Of a stretch of DNA of 64,000 bases, positions 12,825-23,000 are shown piece by piece. The notes beneath the pieces are model-generated. The model saw only the letters and a program-made list of their open reading frames with translations. It did no database searches and had not been told where the DNA came from. A program made the translations under genes and the position numbers. Each line of letters begins with the position of its first letter. Positions within the stretch are counted from its first letter, which is position 1. Source of the stretch: Paragyromitra xinjiangensis. Its lineage: Eukaryota; Ascomycota; Pezizomycetes; Pezizales; Discinaceae. The stretch is taken from NCBI GenBank assembly GCA_038503065.1, contig JBCAMK010000011.1, positions 1,860,001 to 1,924,000 on the forward strand, read 5' to 3'.

Positions 12825-13070
12825 ATGTCAAAATCAACCCTAACCTCAATCTCATCCGCCTCGGGAATTGCTTATTTCCATCCCCGAGCACAAAAGCAAT
12901 CACCGAAATCTCCGTTTCTGAATCCGCATTCCATTACCTCATATAACCGAAATCCACTTCAACCACCGCCAGCTCCTCGGATAACTAGACTACCGACACC
13001 TGATCTTCCAGATGCTCCGGAGGGTATGTTTTCCTATGTGGGGTTTGATGATCCGAAAGGGTGTTGTTAG
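12825..13070 (+). CDS. Small disordered protein ending in Cys-Cys (81 aa)
   Basis: A single open frame starts at an ATG with a purine at -3 (GAAATGTC). The protein is rich in Ser, Pro and basic residues, carries RLPTPDLPDAPEG before the C-terminus and ends YVGFDDPKGCC. A terminal Cys-Cys is the geranylgeranylation signal of Rab-type GTPases and is also a possible acylation site; here it is only suggestive because no GTPase domain is present. The stop codon is followed directly by GTATGT, and a branch-like CTAAT and TTATAG follow within about 70 nt, so there may be an intron in the 3' untranslated region, or the true C-terminus may differ. No homologue recognised. Confidence 0.45.
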   Translation: MSKSTLTSISSASGIAYFHPRAQKQSPKSPFLNPHSITSYNRNPLQPPPAPRITRLPTPDLPDAPEGMFSYVGFDDPKGCC

Positions 13071-16065
13071 GTATGTTCAACTCAATACCATGCACATATC
13101 TAGAAAAGATCGCTAATTTTGAGGGATTATAGATCACCGCTATAGAGATTACGTTTGGTTTTCCCAAACTCACCTCGGATAGACATTGATTTTGGGTTTT
13201 GGTCTACGGCGTTCTTTGGATTGGGTTTCCTCGGAGTTCTCTTTTTTTCTGTCGTTGTTTAGAACGGGCGGCTTCTCTCCTCTTCATCTATGGGAGTTAT
13301 TGGGTTTATGGCGTCATGGTAGCGTACATTGTATATTTACACATCTTTACTCAACAATTACAATCTTACATCCTTAAAACGAAAAAAATTCGAAATCTCT
13401 AGATTCCGTGAATACAGTAACCTCACGCCACGATTTTTTCTTCTACCCCTCATTAAAAAAATTTAACCATCAGATGACGCGTTGGCGGCCACGTTTCGCC
13501 AATGACGTAACGCGTGAAACATCCCTGCCGAGGCTCAGAAACAAAGCTCACCTAGCAGGTGCTGACTGTCTACCAACCACTAAGAATAAGTGTCACGCAT
13601 AAATCGTTAACATCAACGAAACCGATGCAGTTAGCTGCATGTAAATTATGCGTGGAGTACGCGTCTTACTGTTTCCGTGCATAAAAGCTTGTCTATGTTG
13701 CTGCTTTATCTATACTAATCAGTGACATGCGAGATATCCAGATAAATAGGTAAGGCCCTGGTCTGGATCTCGATGTGAATCTTGCCACGTGTATTATTAA
13801 CGGGGTTCTAGGCAACGGTCAGCAAATCAACTCCCCCCCTGCTCCGGAGATGGAAAATGCCAGATTCTGGTTGGGGGCGGGATATGGGTTTGCCGAGAAA
13901 CATGTGCTTATCGATTGAGATGGTGTGTTCTTTTTGGGGCCTCTAGATATTCCAATCGGAAACTATCTCAAGATGGTTGCTCAGTCAGGCTTAGTAACAT
14001 TAGTGGTTGTGCTGAACTTTTTTGGGTCTTTCCGTTTTTAAATGCTTTGAATTCTCCGGTGGTAATTGGTAGTGTAAGAGATAACTGAGTATTTTATTAG
14101 ATCCCGCATCGGAACTCCGTATACCCTATTTCCTAAACTTACCCGGGGTAGGCGGGGGGAACTAAAACATGTCTTATGCTTATTACAAATACTGATCCGC
14201 CTTCGCTTTGCTATTTTAATTGATTAGTAGGGCGGTTTACATCGGTATATTCTAATCCTTCTTGCCTGTCCCGAGTACACCGCATAAAAGAGTTCTTTTA
14301 GCGGTTATTTAATTTCGTCTTACTAGTGCCTCAAATATCACTAGCTGGATAGATTACTTCCTGATGGATCATGACCTGTCACTCGATCGAAGGAAGTGGC
14401 TGATTTGCTGTAGCAGGAAATAAGCACTCTGCATTATTTAATAGTAGGTCATCAACTTTACCGGAGTTCTCTAGGTGCTCGAAACCGTTTTCTACCATTG
14501 GAGAATGATCATAGCAGTCCAGCTGATTGGAACAAGTGTTCGAGTGATAAGCTATGATCTGAGTGCTTTACTAATTTCTTGGTTTCTTGTTTGTTGACTA
14601 CTGCTTGATGATCGTGTGGGTCGAAGTAAGTCGCTACTGTAGAATGAAATCTGAATCTGTAATTTAAAGTTTACCAAACAGCACTTGGGATCTAGGAGAC
14701 TGTATACTAGTACGATATGGACGAAATGGTGGTAATAGTTCCCCAATATCCATGATTGATCTTTCTGAACTTCTTCAGGCTGTACGAACATACGTATCTG
14801 GATATTTCTTCTATTCGTGTTATCGAAACTGCTGAATCATTGTTTGGTTGTGGGTAGCGGTTTGATAGCGTGCGACATTTATCAGGATGAGCAGATCGAC
14901 TTTCAAGGAGTGTATGTCCATCCCTTCTGGATTTCTACCATCTGCCGATCTAAAGGGACCCTGGGCCTGGAGAGGTTTTCATAGAATCAGTTGGACTGCC
15001 GAAGCCATACCTAGAAACACCAGCTCTATCTAGATCATATGGCTATGATAGGGCCAATTGGGAGGACTAAAACTTACAAAGTTCCTCGAGTTAACATCAA
15101 GTCACCTGAATATGCTAACCGTGAGCGAGGAGCTGGAAGAGATTCATCTCGTAGAGAAGTGGCTTTAGTGGGCTTAAATGAAACGATTAACTTCGGGATT
15201 TACTACACATCTGATACTAGGTTGAAAATAGACAGCCCGCCCTACCGAGGCTTGTTGGTAATTTACCATCACTTTAGATCTAATTTAATTCAAGGTGGGG
15301 GGATTAGTCCGGTAATAGTAGGGATATGTGTTGGCTGTTGACTTTGCTCGATGGGCTATACCACGTGCGAATCGAGATTTCTTAATTCGAGTGACCTATC
15401 CGCAAGGATGTGAGAAACTGGTGCCGATATTCCTATCGAGGCTCTGTGCTGAGAGGGATTTTTCCATTCTTTCTCGTGGGGATGGCTACATTACTACACT
15501 TGGGATTGTCAAGAGCTGGCGTGTGCAAATAAGTCAGTCCCAGGAGCCCCCGCAGCGGGAACCTTGGCGCTGGAACCCGGGGTTAACCCTCCTGACTGCC
15601 CATTACCTGTTTGTGGCCCTTTGTTGACCACAGTCTTCCACCAGCCGTCCTCGCTGGGAGTGTTACCCGGGTAACAATAAAGTTCATTAGTCCTTAATTC
15701 ATCCCACCACACTTTCATCTTCGCGCCCAACACCACAACCACAAGACCGTCCTATCTTTTCTTTTGGCATAATACCATCAGGGTATTCAGTCAAAAGGAA
15801 CTCGTATTACTGGAGCTCGGCTGTTCGATTTCACTAATCATCTTCATTCTACCCGTCCTCCGTTCCCCATTCTACGCCTACGACTATTTACACACAAGGT
15901 TAGAACTGAACGGTAAGGCGATCTCAATCTCCACTCCTGTTGCTAGTTTAACCTTTGGCTGTTCTGCGTGGCTCGCATCATATTTATGCTATGAACTTGA
16001 AGTTGACGATTTTTTCTGAATTCTTACTGACAGTTTACTCTCACGAACAGGCTCAAACACAAAAT
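13071..16065. other. Gene-poor stretch and leader of the RING gene
   Basis: No supportable gene. Short inverted pieces such as ACGCGT...ACGCGT near 13476-13518 were seen. At 15913-16050 there is a plausible 5'-leader intron of the downstream gene: donor GTAAGG, branch-like ACTGAC, acceptor GAACAG. Confidence 0.45.
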
Positions 16066-17766
16066 ATGTCATCGTCCATCAGGGCTCCACTGAGGAATGG
16101 ATCCCAGCGTAATCGTGGTTATCAGCGTGAGAGCGCTGAACACGAATCCCCTCTACCGCCTGCCGACTCTTCGCCGCCCGGAGATCTACGTTGGAGCGCG
16201 GCTTATTCGTCTGAAACGATATCTTCGGTTTCATCCGAGTCAGAAATAATCGACGGCGCTGCGACCCCTCAGGAAGTGAGGGATCTAGCATGGTATGACG
16301 AAGAATTAGAGCTGGAGGTTTCCGCCTTTGAAGCCGTCGATCGCTACATGGGTGCTACAGATAGCGCTGGCAGCGAAGATTCAGGCGGTGGTCCGAATTT
16401 GGGGCACCGAGCTGCGAGCATCCGCGTTGTCCCTCGCCTCAGGGGCCATGGCGCTTCAAGTCAAGCTATCTCATCCCTCAAGACTATCAGATATAGCGGC
16501 TTAAGGGAAACTGACGATATTTGTGCAATTTGTTTGGACAACTATTCCGATCACAATATCATAGAATCCGACGACCCGGGTAACACCAACGATAGAGGAC
16601 ACATTGACGTGCTACAATTGCCCTGTGGGCACAATTTCGGGGCATCGTGCATCAAAATATGGCTCCAGGAGCATCATACATGCCCGTCATGCAGGGACGA
16701 GTTGGAGGTAGCTACTACGGAAGAGTGTTTTTTTAGTGACCGTAATCGTAGCTGGATAAGGACAACTACTTTGGAGAACTTAGCATCCTTGTCTCGTACT
16801 AGACCACAGTCTCTTGAATGGAGTATCTCATCGACCGAAGAGACTGTCCCATGGTACATCAATGAGAATGGAGTTGAGAATGGAGCCGATCGGTCCGAGA
16901 ATTTAAGACATCGCTCGGGTTCTTCTCTCGAGGCTCCGTTTACCCCACCCGAAAGCTCTAGAACGTCCTTTAGAGACCGGCGAGCCTCAACAATCTCGGC
17001 CTATTCAGATGAACTTCCCTGGGGCCCCGTCATGGAGTTCGCCATGTCTGGCCGCCCCGCGACTACCTCCGCCTTTCTTCCCGGGTGGCGGGACGCCGAC
17101 GACAACTCCCCTCTGATCTTCCCTCACCTGGGCCTCGTCAATGTCCCTCGTTCACCTGAATATCCTAACGATCAGCCTCCTCCCTCCACCCAGGACGCTA
17201 ATCCCAGGACTCCAGAAAACCACAATGATCCTGGCCCCGGCGGGTATTTTGACCTCCCTACCTCTTCCCCTCCTTTCGAATCCCAGCAGGAGACGCGATA
17301 CGAGGATCAACCTAACAGGCCCATACCGCTAGCCGTCCAATGCCTCGAGGATATCGTTGCGGCCCGCTGGCCGAGATCAGATGACGAGGAATATATTGAT
17401 CCGTGGACTCTCAATCCTTCTGATGACGACACAGTTGATGACACTAGCGGTTGGAACGATACCGAGGCGGTTGAAACTGAAGTTGAGCCATACTGGCCGA
17501 AGAGCGACTTTGTTGAAGTTGTCCGCGATCAGAGCGCAGATGAAGAGATTGATAACGGAGCTGAAGAGATTGCGAATGAGTGGTTCAACACGGTGTCGGG
17601 CGGTGGTAGTGATGACTATGATACTGATAACGAAGATGATGATGGCTACGACCCTGATGATGAAGATGATATTCCAGTGCGACGCGAGGGCGGGAATAAG
17701 AAGAGCCCAAAGCTGCTCCGTATGTTAGGTCGCCCGGATATTTCGGATGATGACATAGAATGGTAA
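16066..17766 (+). CDS. RING-finger protein with acidic C-terminus (566 aa)
   Basis: Residues about 153-209 form a RING-type zinc-binding domain, CAIC-x(n)-LPCGHNFGASCIKIWL-x5-CPSC. Such domains typically recruit E2 enzymes and make the protein a ubiquitin ligase. The spacing C-G-H-N-F-G-x2-C puts glycine where RING-H2 proteins have the second histidine, so one zinc ligand is replaced or supplied from elsewhere (the EHH just before the final CPSC is a candidate); activity should not be assumed. The rest looks disordered: a Ser/Glu-rich N-terminus, a Pro-rich middle, and a strongly acidic tail with DDYDTDNEDDDGYDPDDEDD. The start at 16066 (ATGTCATCG) was chosen because the open frame upstream contains a likely leader intron ending at 16050. 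An upstream in-frame ATG at 15991 is possible but would lie inside that intron. No introns are needed in the coding part. Confidence 0.82.
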   Translation: MSSSIRAPLRNGSQRNRGYQRESAEHESPLPPADSSPPGDLRWSAAYSSETISSVSSESEIIDGAATPQEVRDLAWYDEELELEVSAFEAVDRYMGATDSAGSEDSGGGPNLGHRAASIRVVPRLRGHGASSQAISSLKTIRYSGLRETDDICAICLDNYSDHNIIESDDPGNTNDRGHIDVLQLPCGHNFGASCIKIWLQEHHTCPSCRDELEVATTEECFFSDRNRSWIRTTTLENLASLSRTRPQSLEWSISSTEETVPWYINENGVENGADRSENLRHRSGSSLEAPFTPPESSRTSFRDRRASTISAYSDELPWGPVMEFAMSGRPATTSAFLPGWRDADDNSPLIFPHLGLVNVPRSPEYPNDQPPPSTQDANPRTPENHNDPGPGGYFDLPTSSPPFESQQETRYEDQPNRPIPLAVQCLEDIVAARWPRSDDEEYIDPWTLNPSDDDTVDDTSGWNDTEAVETEVEPYWPKSDFVEVVRDQSADEEIDNGAEEIANEWFNTVSGGGSDDYDTDNEDDDGYDPDDEDDIPVRREGGNKKSPKLLRMLGRPDISDDDIEW

Positions 17767-18656
17767 CGAAAATATCTCACGAGGGGCCTTGAGTGGGATG
17801 TGGGAGCCATTCTAGGTGGAGGGGGTCTGGTGGAAAATTCTTGGCTGTATTCTTTTTGGAGGATTTTGGCCATCCTAATTGTATTTTATTATTAATTGAG
17901 GGATTTTACTTTATAATTTGCTGGAATCAGATTATTTTTTCATGTTCCACGTTCGATTGCTTGAGAGCACTTATCAGTCTCTAGGCTAGCTGCTAATGTA
18001 TCCAAACAGCTCTGGCAAACACGTTGCTTGAGGGTTAGTCCACAATTCCTGGTACGATAGTCTTACCCATACTTTAGGAGCGTGAAATTCCTCTGGTACT
18101 TGAGCCAAGGCTTAACCCCCATACGAGCTGACAAGACAGGGCCATAGCGGGGGTGACATTTTACGATTTAGACGAGACGAAAAGAATAAAGTGAAACCTG
18201 AGATAATAAAGAACCCATTCAAAGGTGATACTTGAATTTCCCCGTAATGGGATTAAGTATTTAACTCATCTCTCGAGATGCTGCGGACAAACCAGAGAGA
18301 TAGCGACATCATTTAAGTGACGCTTCTAACCGGAGAAGACCCGACTTTCTAGAAAGCGCCCCACGGCACAACCAAACTACAGTCGGATGACTGACCGCCA
18401 CTGAAACACAACTTCCATTACTTACAATAATTCAAGGCCCTGGCAAACTATTATTATGGCTTACAACCTCGCCACGGTAGTCTGCACCTGATCCCCACCT
18501 AGCAATATTATGGAACGCTACAGGTGAATCGTGCAACGCCGATCACTATCCGGCTCCCGTATAGCGCTTCCAAAATCGAACTATTATTCATCTACCAAGA
18601 TTTCATAAGTGATCTACGCATCTATCTTGAGGTGGAGTTTTAGAAGTTATATTATC

Positions 18657-18671
18657 TAGGGTTAGGGTTAG
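18657..18671 (+). repeat. Short interstitial telomere-like sequence
   Basis: TAGGGTTAGGGTTAG, just over two units of the TTAGGG repeat used by filamentous fungi. It is too short to be a telomere. Similar words occur at 36845-36857 and, in reverse orientation, at 63190-63202. Confidence 0.6.
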
Positions 18672-19315
18672 TCGATACCGCGTGTTGCTCGTCGTAGACA
18701 GTCTTACCTTAAGCCGTGCAACCCAGCTGCTGGCGACAAAGTAGAGATCGCAATCTGAAATACCCAAATTTCATATGTTCTGAGGAAACATGTGATATTC
18801 AAGCATCCTTTCATCCTAGGCGATCCGATTATGAGGCAGAGGTTCTGAACCATATGCTGCAGCCCCACACCACCCACACGCACGGTCATCACCAGTCTCA
18901 CCAAAGGCGATTTGGTCGATCTGGATTCCCGCAAATTAATGGGCCTAAGGCCCTGGATTTTTCTTCTTGCGAGGCAAAATCAAGGGCACCGATCGCTTTC
19001 TCAACCACTTTAGCATTTGGAAAAACAGACAATCGCACAAGCAGCATACTTTGGGTGGCTTGAGGCGCCTCGAGGCAGCTTCGTGAACTACACTGCCTAA
19101 AGCGTAACTTTATTGCATCAGTGCTTTATTGAAATATTAAACTTAATCCCCACTTTGGGTCATCAGTGACGTATTAATTCTTGGTGGGTGAAATAAGCTT
19201 ATCTGTAACACTTTCCACCCTCGCTGTACATCATACCCCATTTCCATGCTCAATTCTAGTCTCGCAATCGCCGTTAGTTCGCTCTAAATAGGGGGTTTTG
19301 GTTGAGCTTTGTAGG

Positions 19316-19349
19316 GACCAGTCAATCAATGGCGATATATTGACTGGTC
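19316..19349. repeat. Perfect 11-bp inverted repeat with short loop
   Basis: GACCAGTCAAT at 19316-19326 is repeated in reverse complement at 19339-19349, with a 12-nt spacer. It could form a hairpin or be a palindromic protein-binding site; there is no further evidence for either. Confidence 0.5.
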
Positions 19350-19621
19350 ACGTGACAAGTCAGGTTGCGAGACTATGAGATTATTCGGGATTACATGTAT
19401 AATCTGTGGCAGGTTCCCGAGACCAACCTTTGGAGCACACACAAGAAACGTGGAGGGATTATATCCCCCCTGTTGCCGGCTAAATCCCGTATATCTAACG
19501 CGGAAATACATGTACCCAAGCCTCAAGGACAAACATGCAAGTATTTACACCATACGCCCCTCGATTTAAAAACAAAATGTCCAACCAAGCAAAGCAGGAC
19601 TAATTCAATCACTCTAAATTC

Positions 19622-20042
19622 TTAAGCCTGAGAGGCGACAAGTTCCAGCTTGATTTCTCCCCTCTCTCTGCCTCGTTGTCGCATGGCTTCTGCCCTCTGC
19701 GATATTGTCATCAGGTCTTCGCTTTCGCTTAGTCGCTGTTGCTTTTGTTGATATCGCTCATCCAGAGTTACTGGTGTTGTTGATAATAAAAATGAGGATG
19801 CGGCGTAGGTTGGCACATAGGGGGTTTGTAATGCTTGCTTTTCGGAAGTAGTAGTAGTCGTTGTGCCTGTAGTGCGGTCTGACGAGAGAAAACGGGAGAG
19901 AAATAATCCTCGATGTTTCAAGATGGACCCGGGGTCATGGGGGATGCATTCTCTATTTTTCTATAAACAGATGTGAGTTAAAAGTCTCGATCGGTATCTG
20001 AGTGGGGGTGAGGCGACTTACTTTGGGGGTATAATCGACCAT
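19622..20042 (-). CDS. Small two-exon protein, function unknown (119 aa)
   Basis: Exon 1 (20022-20042) encodes only MVDYTPK. The intron (19961-20021, 61 nt) has a perfect GTAAGT donor, a TTTAACTC branch-like site and a TATAG acceptor. Exon 2 (19622-19960) continues in phase with KNRECIPHDPGSILKHRG, then a Thr-rich turn, a segment PYVPTYAASSFLL, and a Gln/Arg/Glu-rich helix with RYQQKQQRLSESEDLM and EAMRQRGRERGEIKLEL. Without the tiny first exon there is no in-frame ATG, which strongly supports the splice model. The composition is that of a small soluble basic/acidic helical protein. I do not recognise the family and infer no function. Confidence 0.72.
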
Positions 20043-23000
20043 GTTCGTTCTTAACTATGCCCTTATATATGAGAGTGTATGAAGGCACCAGAGAGTTTTC
20101 TTCAAGTCGAGGGTCTGTCCTCTAATAATTGGGAAACCAGCGGTTCAAGAGCAAGTGGAAAACGAGGGGGCACGGCGAGTCTTTAAGTTTGTAGAGCATA
20201 AGTACTATTGCGCTTCAACTGTGGGGCCTGGCTGAGCTCTTGACGTAGGTGAAGCCATGGTGCTACCAAGCCTAATTTTCTCACCACCATAAGAAAAAAG
20301 CAAATAAATGCACGGCCATCTTCCCTGCATCATACAGCTGACCAGTCCCATGGCTGCACCCCACTCCAGATAATTACCAAGAGAAGAAAAAACAGGCTGC
20401 TAAATCCTGAGGCGCGGTCGCAGGCTGGCGTTAGTTTCTCTCTCAGCACCCCACTCGGCTTGATATGTCTGCCGACGATTTTGCGCCATCAGCTGTGTTT
20501 GGCTGTAAGGCGTCTCCATTTCCCACGCGAGATGGTTCTTACCCCTGCAACACATCTGTTTTGGAGCGGGGTTTCGCTTAGAACGGAACGGAAAAACATC
20601 ACCCCCGAAACAAGCATAGCCAATCGCGTATGACGTAGTAGGGCTCGCCGGATACCACAGGTTCTCTGTGTATCGCCGCATTCAATTGTCGCCTCATTAT
20701 TTAAGTTTGATATTGACATCCACGAGCGGACGCGTGGAGGCTGGACGTAATTACCACGGTGACGGTCCTTCTAGAACAAAGACTGGAGTCGATTCTTGCG
20801 TTATCTCATACTCAATTTGGATCATGAGTTAGTGTTTCTAGTAATATTGCCCATCGTGAGTTAGATTTAGTGCCTAGTATGCTTATGATTAAAAAAGATG
20901 TTTGGCACAAGTCCTATAGTAAGTAGCACATATCCTAGAGTCCAGCTATAGCAAAGGGTTTGTTTTTGTCAAAGATGGCAGTTATCCAATATTCTGCATC
21001 ATGGATTTTACCAATCTTCCTGAGAAATCCCTAGTGCTCTGAATCCAGACACCAGCTGTGTGGGTGGGCCTACACGAGTGCAACGACTAGTATGTAGTAA
21101 ACATGGTGGCAGAGCTATTAGATAGATACGGAATAAGCGTGTAAGTTTTTCGGATCGAACTCGTGCTTAGCTATGGCATTGGGTGGTTCACATCTACACT
21201 CCATCCAGAACAGCATCCCCCAACATAGATGATCGTGGTTGCACGGCTACGCGGCTACACCTGTACCCCGTGGGGAGGTGGGGACACTCACATGTAAGTG
21301 TTGGGTAAAATCAATACACAATCATTGGCTATCACTAAAATGTCTCCAGCCACTAACATTTTCTTCATATCATTCACCCCGGCCTGGGTCTGTTATCTGC
21401 ATTCAGCACCGGGCAATACGGCATAGGGGCTGGATAGAAAGCCATTCCATTACCAGAGTTCTAGAAATCTGTCGCCACCTCAAATTGGGATGTTTCGGTT
21501 ACGTTTCCCGAGGTATTTTGGTTAGATATACTTTTGAATTGTTTTATCTCTGCTTCATCGATGAAAGCGAATGGGGTTTGGGGATGAGTAAGGACGAATA
21601 ACCTTTGACCCAAGACGATAAGAGCTTAGGGCTCTTCGGCACGTTTGCAACATTTGGAATTGGTTAACAAAGCGAGTGGTACTTGGCATAGTCCTTGGCG
21701 ACTACCCTAAAATGCAATGCGTGATTTTCATACTAAATATCTGGCGGGTCATCTGCAGAACTGTTAGCTAGGTGGGACTGCGAAGATCCTGTTGAGGATA
21801 ATTCAGGGGATCCCGGGGGTATTTCGCTTGTGGCAGCTTGTGTAAAATCCAAGGTGGAATTCTAGCGAAGTGGTACAAGCCCAAGGCTCTAAGAATTCAA
21901 GGAGACAAATCGAGGGTTAGATCGGGATTCTGTATTCAAAAGGTAATGACTTGATATTGTCTTATATTATTTTCTTACCCACATCTCGAACTACTAGTTC
22001 TGTCTGAAAACCGTACCCTATACTAAGTTGGTAGAAGAGGTTCTAATCCCACTCGTGATGTAACTCAAAAGGGCTGAAACTCCTTCAAGAAACTCCTTCG
22101 GAAGCCATCTACTAGTTCAGATCTAGAGTTCCTGGAAATTTATCATAGAGATTATATTTCCAGTACTAGTAGCCACCCGGAATGCAGGAGAATGCATTTG
22201 TACGTACCATATACGAATATCTAAAATATTGCCCCAGCATTGCAAGATACTATGCTCTTGGCGTGACGCGGGTGGATGATCGTTTTCGCCCGTGTGTCGT
22301 TATCAACTGAACACTAAGGCTCGCTCCCACCCCCTAATACCCGTGGCTGCTTCCTATGGCGCGAAACAAGCTGCCGGACATGACACCGCTGAACCCCACA
22401 GCCCTTGATAACATCCGGGAGGAGAGCTTAGCCAAGAACCACGAGCAAATCTTGTATGCTATGAGCACCGGAGATGATTGATAGCCAATGACTGAGTTTT
22501 GACCCAGACAAGTACCATCAATTTTCCGAGCCCATAGCCCGAGAGCGGCACGGTAGCCCCCGCCCGTGAATTAGAGATAGACGATCGGTGGATAACGGGA
22601 ATATGTAAAACCTACACTGTCCAAGAGAACCTCTGAAAGATACAAGATGATCTATCGGTAAGGCCCATGCTTGTGGTTAGAGGTCGAAACAAACCTGCAG
22701 CCCGCCGACCGGGGATGGATCTAGAGACATATATTAAGGTTTGAAAGATTTCGGTACGGGTTTCACAGCAGATTCGGAAGTTTCTTGTGCAATCCGGGAG
22801 CACATGCTTTATCTCTAAGAAATTAAGGTCCGCAGCTCGAGGAGAAAGAAATAGCGTCACGCTGTAGCCTGCGAATATACTCTGGCAACTAGCGAATCAT
22901 GATTTCTCACTCCTCTTCCTGACACATCTTTGAGTTCTAAAGTATTATTGGCTACACGCAATTCGCACCATCCCTTATCTCTTTTCACCTCTCAAGCTAT

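Larger units (their letters stand above)
17767..19621. other. Gene-poor stretch
   Basis: Between the RING gene and the convergent 119-residue gene. It holds a short telomere-like word (18657-18671) and a small perfect inverted repeat (19316-19349). An open frame at 18716-19063 contains scattered Cys and His but no standard zinc-finger spacing. Confidence 0.45.

Noticed and set aside
18716..19063. Possible zinc-finger fragment
   Set aside because: Cys and His spacing does not fit C2H2 or other standard zinc fingers, and there is no ATG start.
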